A DNA stretch of 46,796 nt from JACPAP01 sp035287045 (GTDB taxonomy: Bacteria > Gemmatimonadota > Gemmatimonadetes > Gemmatimonadales > GWC2-71-9). A program made the position numbers and the translations under genes. The stretch is taken from contig DATECF010000025.1 of assembly GCA_035287045.1 (NCBI GenBank), positions 1 through 46,796 of the forward strand, given 5' to 3'. Of the stretch, positions 16,906 to 25,016 are shown piece by piece. The notes below the pieces were generated by a model, which worked only from the letters and a program-made list of their open reading frames with translations, had not been told where the DNA came from and did not search any database. Numbering within the stretch: the first letter of the stretch is position 1; each line of letters begins with the position of its first letter.

Positions 16906-17724
16906 CTAGGTGCCGATCCTGGGCCCGTGGGTACAGGCGGCGCGGAGCGTCTCCAGCGCCGAAAGGACGGCCAGGTGACTGGTGCGGACGTTGGCCCCGT
17001 AGGGCTTGTTCTCCAGGCGGAAGCGGAACACGCCAAAGCTCCCCCGGGCGTAGACCTCGTGCACATTGTCCCTTGAACCGGGGTCTGCTACGACTTTGAT
17101 CTTCGTTCGCTCCGGCCCCAGGCCCGCGAGGCTCAGCGTCACACCCACGTTGACGTTGGCCGGGAACATCTCGATGGCCTCCAGGGCGTTGCCCTCGAAC
17201 ACCACCGTGGGCCCGGTGAGTTCCTGGCCCTCCCAGGCCTTGAAACCCGGGGCCCCCGAGAGCGCTCGGGGCGGCTTGGTCGTGGTAAGCGTCACCTCAT
17301 CGAGCAGCTCCCGTGCCGCCCGTATGGCATCGATCCCGCCCAACGCCCCCGACGGGACCATCAACCGGCGATGCTTACTGGCGGCCAGGCCGGACATGGT
17401 CCGGAAGAACGTGCCGTCGGCCAGGCCTCCGGAGCTCAGCAGGAGCAAATCCAGGTTGGCGTCGAGCACTCGGGGCCCAAACGCCCTGACGGCGACGGGC
17501 GAGGCGCACTCCACCACCAGGTGCATGTCGTGGGTGGCACAGAACCGATCGAAGTCGGTGAAGCACGGCACCGACCGGGGCAGGCTGTCGGCGAGCCTGG
17601 CGGCCCGCGCGCCGTCCTGATCGAAGAGGGCCACCAGGCTCGCCGCGCCCGCCTTACCGTCGACGATGGCCTTGGCCATCTCGGTGCCGATGGCCCCGCA
17701 CCCGAGGAGTCCCACGTTGTTCAT
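16906..17724 (-). CDS. L-aspartate dehydrogenase-like NAD(P)-dependent enzyme
   Basis: From ATG 17724, with AAAGGA upstream, the product is 272 residues. The N-terminal Rossmann fold opens MNNVGLLGCGAIGTEM (G8-G13). It is followed by VVECASPVAVR and the aspartate-dehydrogenase signature VPSGALGGIDAI (123-134). The C-terminal part has EMFPANVNVGVTLSLAG (185-201) and the closing ENKPYGANVRTSHLAVLSAL. This pattern is that of the aspartate dehydrogenase/NadX family (EC 1.4.1.21), which oxidatively deaminates aspartate to oxaloacetate via iminoaspartate. There is no signal peptide, so it is cytoplasmic. Lying between two secreted deacylases, it points to an acidic amino acid as a product of the pathway. 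A role in NAD synthesis is the alternative, but nadA and nadC are not nearby. Confidence 0.85.
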   Translation of the reverse strand: MNNVGLLGCGAIGTEMAKAIVDGKAGAASLVALFDQDGARAARLADSLPRSVPCFTDFDRFCATHDMHLVVECASPVAVRAFGPRVLDANLDLLLLSSGGLADGTFFRTMSGLAASKHRRLMVPSGALGGIDAIRAARELLDEVTLTTTKPPRALSGAPGFKAWEGQELTGPTVVFEGNALEAIEMFPANVNVGVTLSLAGLGPERTKIKVVADPGSRDNVHEVYARGSFGVFRFRLENKPYGANVRTSHLAVLSALETLRAACTHGPRIGT

Positions 17725-17810
17725 GGTCGTCAGTCCTTTCGCCCCACGACACACACCACCACCTCGAGTCTACGGGTGTCCCGGTGCCGCCGCCCGCCGG
17801 CTCGCCCGGA

Positions 17811-19526
17811 TCAGGGGCGACCGATACGGCCGTCCTTCGGCGTGACCACGACACCCGGAAGCGCGCCGGTGATGTTGCCTTCCCCGTCGACCACGAATTG
17901 CCCGTTCACCAGCACGTACTCCATCCCCTCGGAGAACTGGTGAGGCTCGGTGAAGGTGGCCCTGTCCCGAACGCGCTCGAGGTCCATCACCACAATGTCC
18001 GCCCACAGTCCCTCCCGGATGAGCCCGCGGTTCCGCAGCCCCAGCATCTGGGCGGGCAGCGACGTCCCTGCCCGCACGGCGAACTCGAGCGAGGTCACGC
18101 CTCGTTCCAGGACGTAGTGCCGGATCACGCGGGGAAACGAACCGTAGTATCGGGCGTGGGTGGTGGGGCCATCTTCCGGAAGTGCGACGCCGGCGTCGGT
18201 GGAGAGAGCCACCCACGGTGCCGCGCTGAAGGCCTCGATGTCTTCCTCGGAGAAGCTGAAGCTCCGAAGGCGAGTACCGCCCGGCCGGTTTGGGTACCCT
18301 TCCAGGGCCAGGTTGATGGCCACCTCGACGGGTGTCTCGCCCCGAGCCTCGGCCAGCTCGGCCAGGCTCTTACCCACGCGGCTCGGGTCGGGGTGGTCGA
18401 ACACGACGATGTTCTCCGGGCCACCGCGGAATGTCAGCTCGTAGCTCATGTCGGTCCCCAGGGCAGCCGCCACGGTGGGATCCGCCAGCGTCTTCCGGAG
18501 CGCCTCGCGGTAGTCGGGAACGGAACCGCCCCAGTACCCGCCGCCGGCCCAGCGTTCCTGCCCCAGCGCCCAACCCGGCAGGATCACCGTGTTCCCGTCG
18601 CTGCCGCTGGTGTTGTACGGATACTTGTCGGCGAAGACGCGAACGCCGCGGGCCCGGGCCCGATCGATCATGGAGATGGCCGGACCGCTGGTTCCCCACT
18701 GGGTTGCCCCACGGGCCTGGATATGGCTGACTGAGACCTTGGCGCCCGTGCGCTCACCGATCTCGCAGGTCTCTTGCACCGCGTCCAGGAAGGTCACTTT
18801 GTCCGCCGAGGCGTCGAGCGACGGGCGCCACCAGCGTGGGGATGCCGCTCCGGCGCGCGCATGCGCGGTGTAAAGGCCGTCGTAGGGGACGATCTCCTCG
18901 ACCAGATGCACGACCTCATCGGTGTTGCTCCAGAGCCCCGGCACGTACTCGAGGCCCGCGGAGAGTCCGTAGGCGCCCTCCGCCATGCCCTGGCGCACGA
19001 TCGCCCGCATCCGCTCCACCTCCGCCGGCGTCGCCTTCCGGCGGTAGTCGGTCCCCATCACCGTCTGGCGGACCGTGTTGTGCCCGATCATGAGAATGGC
19101 ATTGAGGCCGGTCCCCAGCTCCGCCAGCTTCGCCTTTTGCTCGGCGATGGAGGTCGGGCCCCGGCCGTCGGGGTTGCCCACCACGGTCGTGATCCCCTGG
19201 GTCACCAGGTTCGGCGCCGCGCGCCGCCGCGCATCCGGGGACAAGAGGCCGGAGCTGGAGGTTGCGTGGGAGTGCATGTCGATGAAGCCGGGGATGACCG
19301 TCTTGCCTCGGGCGTCGAGGATGCGCCCGGCCGTGGCGGCGGCGAGGTTCCCAACCGCGGCGATCTTCCCTCCGCGGATCCCCACGTCCGCGGTGAACCA
19401 CGGGTTACCGGTGCCGTCGATGACGCGGCCTCCCCGGATCAGCACGTCGAAGGTCGTCCCCTGCTGCGCCGACAGCGCCGGCGCGAAGGTCAAGAGCCCT
19501 ACCATCAGGGTGCGTAGCGGTCCCAC
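17811..19526 (-). CDS. N-acyl-D-amino-acid deacylase-like amidohydrolase, secreted (copy D)
   Basis: This 571-residue protein starts at GTG 19526, three bases after GGGGGG. A signal peptide ends ALSAQ (residue 21). The fold is that of copies A and B: FDVLIRGGRVIDGTGNPWF, metal histidines H85 and H87 (DMHSHAT), a histidine in SHIQARG, and aspartate in STDAG where A and B have SDGG. The Cys-ligand position again holds NPDG. Insertions relative to A and B include TSSSGLLSPD just after the HxH motif. It leads the minus-strand unit with aspartate dehydrogenase and copy C, the dehydrogenase starting 86 bases downstream. A promoter and an operator-like palindrome lie about 180 bases upstream. Confidence 0.9.
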   Translation of the reverse strand: MGPLRTLMVGLLTFAPALSAQQGTTFDVLIRGGRVIDGTGNPWFTADVGIRGGKIAAVGNLAAATAGRILDARGKTVIPGFIDMHSHATSSSGLLSPDARRRAAPNLVTQGITTVVGNPDGRGPTSIAEQKAKLAELGTGLNAILMIGHNTVRQTVMGTDYRRKATPAEVERMRAIVRQGMAEGAYGLSAGLEYVPGLWSNTDEVVHLVEEIVPYDGLYTAHARAGAASPRWWRPSLDASADKVTFLDAVQETCEIGERTGAKVSVSHIQARGATQWGTSGPAISMIDRARARGVRVFADKYPYNTSGSDGNTVILPGWALGQERWAGGGYWGGSVPDYREALRKTLADPTVAAALGTDMSYELTFRGGPENIVVFDHPDPSRVGKSLAELAEARGETPVEVAINLALEGYPNRPGGTRLRSFSFSEEDIEAFSAAPWVALSTDAGVALPEDGPTTHARYYGSFPRVIRHYVLERGVTSLEFAVRAGTSLPAQMLGLRNRGLIREGLWADIVVMDLERVRDRATFTEPHQFSEGMEYVLVNGQFVVDGEGNITGALPGVVVTPKDGRIGRP

Positions 19527-19697
19527 GATCCCCCCTCTCTGGGTTCGCCGATGCCACGGTGCGACAAGGCCCGGACGGGGCCCCCACGTGCTGGATGTCC
19601 TGATGCCCAGCCGCCCCGGAGGCCGCTACTTTCGCGCGCCGGGCAGGTTCACCGAGGGATCGCCCGACTCGGCTGGGTTGGGAAAACCGTGCCGCCC

Positions 19698-19727
19698 ATG
19701 CTACATCTTGTCACGGACGTGACGCAA
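19698..19727 (-). promoter_or_regulatory. Promoter candidate for the deacylase D / aspartate dehydrogenase / deacylase C unit
   Basis: On the minus strand TTGCGT (19727-19722) and TAGCAT (19703-19698) are spaced by 18 bases. The leader to GTG 19526 would be about 165 bases. The operator-like palindrome 19710-19723 lies between and partly over these elements. Confidence 0.4.
19710..19723. promoter_or_regulatory. Operator-like palindrome GTCACG-GA-CGTGAC
   Basis: A perfect 6-bp inverted repeat with a 2-bp centre sits in the divergent region between deacylase D and the M20 amidase, overlapping the -35 to -10 spacer of the promoter above. Its size and place fit a dimeric repressor site; no regulator gene lies nearby. 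Confidence 0.4.
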
Positions 19728-19777
19728 GCGTGGCGTCGTCGCGCCGCGCACCAGCGTGACGTGAAGGAGGACGGCGG

Positions 19778-21084
19778 ATGGTGGTGGACGGAGAGCGCCT
19801 GAACCGGAGGATCGGCGAGCTGGCCGTGATCGGTGGGAATGCGTCAGGGGGCGTGACGCGCCTCGCGTACAGCGAGGCGGACCGCCAGGCGTGCCTCTGG
19901 ATCGAAGAGGTGATGCGGGCGGCGGGACTCGAGGTGCACGTGGACGCCGCCGGAAACCGCGTGGGACGTCGCGCGGGCCGTGAAGGCGGGTTGCCACCCA
20001 TCGTCATGGGATCGCACATCGACAGTGTGGCCGGGGGAGGCCGGTACGACGGTCCGGTGGGCTCGCTCGCGGCCGTGGAGGTGGCCCAGTCGCTCGGGGA
20101 GCAGGGCGTCACGACGCGCCATCCCCTGGAGGTCATCATCTTCCAGAACGAGGAGTATGGGCATGTGGGGAGCCGGGCCCTCGCCGGCGACCTTTCGGAA
20201 GCGGACCTGCGCGTGGTGAACGGGAGCGGACGAACGAGATCGGAGGGCATCACCTTCCTGGGCGGAGACCCCTCGAAGCTCGACAGCGTCCGGCGGCATC
20301 CCGGCGACGTGGCGCGTTTCTGGAGGTTCACATCGAGCAGGGAGAGATCCTCACCTCGACGGGCGTCGACATCGGTGTCGTGGACGGCATCGCCGGCGTT
20401 CAGCGCTGGAAGATGGAGGTGCAAGGTCGGGCGAATCACGCCGGGGCGACGCCCATGGACCGGCGACAGGATGCGCTCCTGGCGGCCTCTCGCTTTGTCG
20501 AGGCGGTGAACCGAGTGGTGACCTCCCGGTCCGGGCGCCAGGTCGGCACCGTCGGGGCATTTCAGGTGTTCCCGGGAACTCCAGACATCGTGCCCGGGCG
20601 CGTGGAGCTCAGCCTGGACATCCGTGACATGGACGAAGATCGGATCGGCGCCTTCTTCCTCGAATTGGAACGGGAAGCCGGGCGGATCGGCCGGCGTACG
20701 GGTACCGCGTTCTCCTTCACCCGCTACCACGTCCACGAGCCCGTGGAGACCCATCTCGTGATCCGCGAGGTCTTCGAGGAGGCGGCCAGGGAGCTGGGGC
20801 TCACGAGCCGGCGGCTGCTCAGTGGTGCCGGCCACGATGCCCAGACGATCGGGAAGATCGCCCCGGTGGGGTTGATCTTCATCCCCAGCGCCGGCGGGGT
20901 CAGCCACTCGGCGGAGGAGTACTCCCGGCCCGAAGACGTCCGGAACGGTGCCGCCGTCCTGCTTCGGTCGGTGTTGAAGCTGGACGCTATGACACTGACG
21001 TACGCGTCGCCCCGACCGCCAGCACCTCCCGCACGCACGCGCCGGCGAACTCGATATCGTCGGCGCTCACGTCGTGGTGGGTGA
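19778..21084 (+). pseudogene. Carbamoylase/allantoate-amidohydrolase-like M20 metallo-amidase, broken by a -1 frameshift
   Basis: The first frame starts at ATG 19778 after AAGGAGG. It carries the metal motifs of the Zn/Mn-dependent N-carbamoyl-L-amino-acid hydrolase family: MGSHIDSVAGGGRYDG (H80, D91) and FQNEEYG (E125/E126). Near 20309-20317 the homology jumps to the next frame, where AFLEVHIEQGEIL continues directly, followed by GRANHAGATPMDRRQDA and SGAGHDAQTIGKIAPVG to the end. One base appears to be missing (GTGGCG-CGTTTC where GTGGCGGCGTTTC is expected). Both halves are otherwise intact and conserved, so this is either a very recent mutation or a sequencing/assembly error. The C-terminal tail is arginine-rich and overlaps the convergent threonine aldolase by 98 bases. 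If active, it would hydrolyse N-carbamoyl or ureido amino acids in the cytoplasm. Confidence 0.8.
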
Positions 21085-22051
21085 TGCATCGGACCCGGCG
21101 TGCTCGGGGAGCGTTGACCACCACGCCTTTCAACCCCAACGCCGAGACGAACCCGGCGGCGTCCATGAGCTCCTCGGGAACCTCCGCGAAGACGATGTTG
21201 GTCTCCACTTCCTCGGGTGGCGGATCCACATGGAGACCGGCTTCGGCAAGCAGGACGGCGAGCCGCCTGGCGTTGGCATGATCCACTGCCACTCGATCCA
21301 CCATCGTATCCAGGGCCACGAGCCCGGCCGCCGCGAACACACCTCCCTGACGCATCCCCCCTCCGGCCACCTGGCGCCACCGCCGGGCGTCCTCGATGAA
21401 GTCCTGACGTCCCAGGACCAGCGCACCGACGGGACACCCCAGCCCCTTGGTGAGGCACACCGTGACGCTGTCCGCGGGCGCGGTCAACTCCTTCACCGAC
21501 ACCCCGAGGCTCACCGAGGCGTTGAAGATCCGGGCTCCGTCCAGATGCACCTTCAGTCCCAGGGACACCGCGGTCCCACAGAGCCCCTGCATTTGCTGCA
21601 ACGAGAGGCAGCAACCGCCGGCGGCATTGTGGGTGTTCTCGAGGCAAAGCAGCCGGGTCTGGGGGTGCAGGACCGCGCGGGGAAAGACGGCGGCCCTCAC
21701 CTGGGCCGGCGTCATCCGCCCCCGCACCCCCCGGACGGTCCGCGGCGTAACCCCTCCGAACGCGGCCAGAAAGCCTGCCTCGTTGTTGAAAATGTGCGAT
21801 GACTCCTCCAGGATGACCGAGTGCCCCCGGCTGGTCTGGGCCAGCACGGAGACCAGGTTGGCCATGGTGGCGCTGAAGACCAGCATCGCCGCCTCCTTCC
21901 CGAACACAGAGGCGGCCTTCTCTTCCAGCGCTCGCACCGTGGGGTCGTCCCGGTAGTAGTCGTCCCCCACCTCGGCATTGGCCATGGCCCGCCGCATGGC
22001 GTCGGTGGGCCGGGTCACGGTATCGCTCCTGAGGTTCACGACTCGGGTCAT
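20987..22051 (-). CDS. Low-specificity L-threonine aldolase-like PLP enzyme
   Basis: From ATG 22051 (GAGG upstream) the product is 354 residues. It begins VNLRSDTVTRPTDAMRRAM, the usual opening of the threonine aldolase / beta-eliminating lyase family. Active-site landmarks are the stacking His in EESSHIFNNEAG (H86), HLDGAR (D171, R174), and the PLP lysine in CLTKGLGCPVGALV (K202). The family splits threonine or allo-threonine to glycine and acetaldehyde, and often accepts other beta-hydroxy amino acids. D-specific aldolases belong to a different fold. The gene starts 29 bases after the stop of the VWA gene, so it appears to be the last member of the MoxR/VWA operon, an unusual pairing. It converges on and overlaps the frameshifted amidase. 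Confidence 0.9.
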   Translation of the reverse strand: MTRVVNLRSDTVTRPTDAMRRAMANAEVGDDYYRDDPTVRALEEKAASVFGKEAAMLVFSATMANLVSVLAQTSRGHSVILEESSHIFNNEAGFLAAFGGVTPRTVRGVRGRMTPAQVRAAVFPRAVLHPQTRLLCLENTHNAAGGCCLSLQQMQGLCGTAVSLGLKVHLDGARIFNASVSLGVSVKELTAPADSVTVCLTKGLGCPVGALVLGRQDFIEDARRWRQVAGGGMRQGGVFAAAGLVALDTMVDRVAVDHANARRLAVLLAEAGLHVDPPPEEVETNIVFAEVPEELMDAAGFVSALGLKGVVVNAPRARRVRCITHHDVSADDIEFAGACVREVLAVGATRTSVS

Positions 22052-22080
22052 GGGTTCCTCGATCCCTCCGCCGCGGCGGA

Positions 22081-23076
22081 TCAGTTCAAGCTCACGAACG
22101 ACGGAAAGGCCTGGAGCGCCAGCGATGCTCCGACCAGGACGAGGCACGCAATGACGATCCCGTCGTAGACGGGCCAATGCTCGGTCCGGGTCCTCAGCCT
22201 TAGCGACGCGGTTTCCAGGGCGCTCACGTCGTGATACGCCAGCTCCAGCTGCGCGCCGCTCTTGGCCTGGTAGTGCCGACCCCCGGTCGCGATGAAGGCC
22301 TCCGCGAGCCGGCGAGCCTCCGCTCGTCTGGCGACATACTCCGGCAGATCGACGCCGACGAGGTAGCCACGGTGACCCGCCTGGTGCATCTGGCGAACTG
22401 CCCCCACGGGGTCCCTCCCGAAGTTGTTCTCCCCGTCGGTGAACACCAGCACAATGCCCCTGCGTCCGTGGGTGACGCCCTGAAAAGTCAGCAACATGGT
22501 CGCCGCCGCCACCCCTTCTCCGATCGCGGTGTACCCCTCGCCAGCCAGCGTCTGACCGTCGATCATGTCGATGTAGTGGTACAGGTACTGGTAGTCGTCC
22601 GTCAGCGGGCTGATCACGTACCCGTGCTCGGAGAACACCACCAGGCCGATGCGGTCGTTACGTCGCAGGGCGACGAAGTCTTTCATCGCCTCTTTCAGGA
22701 CGTCCAGCCTGGTGGGCCGTGGGTCCCCGGCACCGAAGAAGAACATGAAGTCCCGCTTGCCGGCGGGGGGCGGCCCCACCCGATCCTGCATGGTGTAGGA
22801 GAGGTCGAGGACCATCACAATGGCGCGGCCTTCCGCCTCGGCTGCCACCACCGGACGGTCGACACGCGGATCGCCCAGGGCGACGGCCAGCAGGGCCATC
22901 GCCAGGGTCATGAACGTGTCGGGGAGGTAACGCCACGGCCACGACTGCATCCGGGGATGGGACCAGATCGAGCCCCCGGGGTGTCCAACGTACCGGCGGC
23001 GCAGCCAGTAACGCACTCCCAGTAACGCGAAGGGAGCCGGGATCAGCAGCAGCAACGTCGGGTGGGTAAACGACAT
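22081..23076 (-). CDS. VWA-domain membrane protein (BatA/BatB-like), second copy in operon
   Basis: This 331-residue protein has the BatA layout: a hydrophobic N-terminal segment (LLLLIPAPFALLGVRYWL), a second near 55-68, a von Willebrand A domain (about 86-290), and a C-terminal membrane helix (about 305-322). The MIDAS residues are D91-L-S93-Y-T95, T183 in GYTAIGEG, and D214 in FTDGENN. The third MIDAS position is Thr where DxSxS is canonical. A variable insert (PPPAGKRDFMFFFGAGDPRP) follows the MIDAS strand. Such proteins face the periplasm and work with a MoxR ATPase, probably in assembling or loading metals into protein complexes. It follows the protein at 23101-24057 by 24 bases. Confidence 0.85.
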   Translation of the reverse strand: MSFTHPTLLLLIPAPFALLGVRYWLRRRYVGHPGGSIWSHPRMQSWPWRYLPDTFMTLAMALLAVALGDPRVDRPVVAAEAEGRAIVMVLDLSYTMQDRVGPPPAGKRDFMFFFGAGDPRPTRLDVLKEAMKDFVALRRNDRIGLVVFSEHGYVISPLTDDYQYLYHYIDMIDGQTLAGEGYTAIGEGVAAATMLLTFQGVTHGRRGIVLVFTDGENNFGRDPVGAVRQMHQAGHRGYLVGVDLPEYVARRAEARRLAEAFIATGGRHYQAKSGAQLELAYHDVSALETASLRLRTRTEHWPVYDGIVIACLVLVGASLALQAFPSFVSLN

Positions 23077-23100
23077 CGGTCCTTCACACCCTCGAGCCGG

Positions 23101-24057
23101 TCACGCGGCCAGCACCTCCTCCAGCAACGTCAGCGCCTTCCGGGCCCGCTCCTCCGCGCCTTCGGGCAGGCTCCTCCGGTACCGCAGCTCCTCGCACTCC
23201 CGCAGCAGCGCTTCGGCCCGGTCGACGACCTGGTCCGGGAGTCCGGCGCGCCGCAGCTCGTCGGCGTCGAGCGACGTCAGGCCCGGCACCTGCAGCTCGA
23301 AGCGGTTGGCCAAATGCTCCTTGAGAACCTCGGTCACGCCTCGGCAGAGCCGCTCGACGTCTTCCGGACCGGTCAACGGCATCCGGCGAAGCTCGGCGAC
23401 CTCCTCCAGGACGTGCCGCTTCTGGCTGCGCGCCTCGAAGACTTGACGTCGCGCCAGCAGCCGCTTGAGCACCGGATAGCCGGAGCGCCCGAACGGATAC
23501 GCCCCCACCAGCAGGCCGCCGAGGCCGATCAGCAGCAGTGCCTTCCCCGAAACGGGCAGGTCCTCCAGGCCTTTGCCGTCGCGGATCGTCGCCTCCTCGA
23601 GCGTGCCCTCCAGCATGCTCCGGAACGCGATGCGCGGACCGACCACCACCTTTTCCTCCATGGGGAAATCCGTCCGCGCCGTGGGGCCCTCGGGCCGCCG
23701 GACGTGAGGAAATCGGAGCGTCGGGATCATCGCCCACCCCTGCTCCGGCAACTCCAGGGCGACGAGGCGATAACTCAGCGTCACGACCCTGGTGCCGTCG
23801 GGGCGGACGTCCCGGAGCTGTTTGAAGCCCACGAGCCGGAACGGAGCCCACGGGATCCCCTCACGGTTCAGGCTTCCCTCCTCGAATTCGACGCGAGGAC
23901 CGAACACCAGGCGGACCGAATACTCGATCTCATCGCCCGGCCACACGGCCGATTGGCTGACCCAGGTCTGGACGGCGAGCGAGTCGCCGGCCGGCGTCTG
24001 GTCCTGCGCTCCGGCCGGGAGCAGGAGCACCGCCATCAGGAGCGACGTGGGCGTCAC
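23101..24057 (-). CDS. Periplasm-facing single-span protein of MoxR/VWA operons (BatD/DUF4381-like), function unknown
   Basis: This 318-residue protein has an N-terminal signal peptide (LLMAVLLLPAGAQ), an extracytoplasmic beta-rich domain (about 25-160, with VWPGDEIEYSVRLVFG), one transmembrane helix (about 167-186, ALLLIGLGGLLVGAYPFG), and a helical cytoplasmic tail with basic and leucine-rich heptads. The architecture matches the BatD/DUF4381 partners found between DUF58 and VWA genes in such clusters; sequence identity to a named family is not certain. The start codon overlaps the stop of the DUF58 gene by four bases, implying coupled translation. Confidence 0.7.
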   Translation of the reverse strand: MTPTSLLMAVLLLPAGAQDQTPAGDSLAVQTWVSQSAVWPGDEIEYSVRLVFGPRVEFEEGSLNREGIPWAPFRLVGFKQLRDVRPDGTRVVTLSYRLVALELPEQGWAMIPTLRFPHVRRPEGPTARTDFPMEEKVVVGPRIAFRSMLEGTLEEATIRDGKGLEDLPVSGKALLLIGLGGLLVGAYPFGRSGYPVLKRLLARRQVFEARSQKRHVLEEVAELRRMPLTGPEDVERLCRGVTEVLKEHLANRFELQVPGLTSLDADELRRAGLPDQVVDRAEALLRECEELRYRRSLPEGAEERARKALTLLEEVLAA

Positions 24058-25016
24058 CTCTGCTGCCTCTTACGCGACGAGAACACTCGAATCAGTGGGT
24101 CCACGAACGGGTCTCCGACCCGAAGGTGCACGTGGTCCAGTCCCAGCGAATAGAAGTGGCGGATCAACTCTCCCCTGCGCCGCGTGACTTCCTCGGCGTA
24201 GGTTCGACGGTTCCGGGCGCTCAGGCTGATGACCCGCTCCTCTCCCGACTCCAGGTCGCGGAGCCTGACGTGGCCCCGAGCCTTCCATAACGCTTCCTCC
24301 AGGGGATCCTCGACGATGATGGGCACCAGATCGTGACGGTGCGCCAGCACCTGGACGTCCGCCAACCCCACAATATCACTCTGCAGGAAATCGCTCACCA
24401 AAAAGAGGAGCGTCGTCTTGCGCAACCGTTGAGCGAGGAACTCGAGCGGGGCACTCAGCTCGGTGCCGCCGGAGCGGGGCTGGGCCTCCCACAGGTACTG
24501 GAGGATCCGCCACGCCTGGCGACGTCCCTGCCGAGGCGGGAAGTAGGCTTCGACCCGGTCGGTGAAGGCAAGCATTCCCAGATGCATCTGGTCGGCGACC
24601 GCGGAAAACGCCAGGCATCCGGCCACGCGGAGCGCCAGCTCCCGCTTCGTCAGGCGCCGCGACGTGAACTCCATGGACCGCGAGAGATCCATCACCAGCA
24701 TCGCGTTCAGCTCGCGCTCGGCGTGACACAGCTTCACCTGGATCTGGCCGAGGCGCGCCGTGGCGTTCCAGTCGATGCGCCGGACGTCCTCACCCGGCTC
24801 GTAGCGCCGGTGCTCCCAGAAGTCGAACCCGACCCCCTTGAACGGGCTGGTGTAGGAGCCGATCAGGCGGCTGGTGATCTTCCGGCGCGTGTAGATCTCC
24901 AGGTACCTGAGCTCCTGCACCAGCTCGCCAGGGATCACCCTCGGCCCCGTGGGGTTGGTGGCGCCCGACGCGGACGCATCCGAGTCGGGGGCGGCAGGCA
25001 CGAGCAGATCGGTCAC
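24054..25016 (-). CDS. DUF58 (VWA-like) protein of the MoxR operon
   Basis: This 320-residue protein has no signal peptide or membrane helix and is probably cytoplasmic. It contains the DUF58 signature RRYEPGEDVRRIDWNATAR (70-88) and a VWA-like first strand VMDLSRSM (D110, S112, S114), then FLVSDF further on. Proteins of this family are nearly always encoded next to MoxR ATPases, as here: its start overlaps the MoxR stop by four bases, and its stop overlaps the next gene by four. It probably acts as an adaptor between the ATPase and the membrane VWA proteins. Confidence 0.9.
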   Translation of the reverse strand: MTDLLVPAAPDSDASASGATNPTGPRVIPGELVQELRYLEIYTRRKITSRLIGSYTSPFKGVGFDFWEHRRYEPGEDVRRIDWNATARLGQIQVKLCHAERELNAMLVMDLSRSMEFTSRRLTKRELALRVAGCLAFSAVADQMHLGMLAFTDRVEAYFPPRQGRRQAWRILQYLWEAQPRSGGTELSAPLEFLAQRLRKTTLLFLVSDFLQSDIVGLADVQVLAHRHDLVPIIVEDPLEEALWKARGHVRLRDLESGEERVISLSARNRRTYAEEVTRRRGELIRHFYSLGLDHVHLRVGDPFVDPLIRVFSSRKRQQR

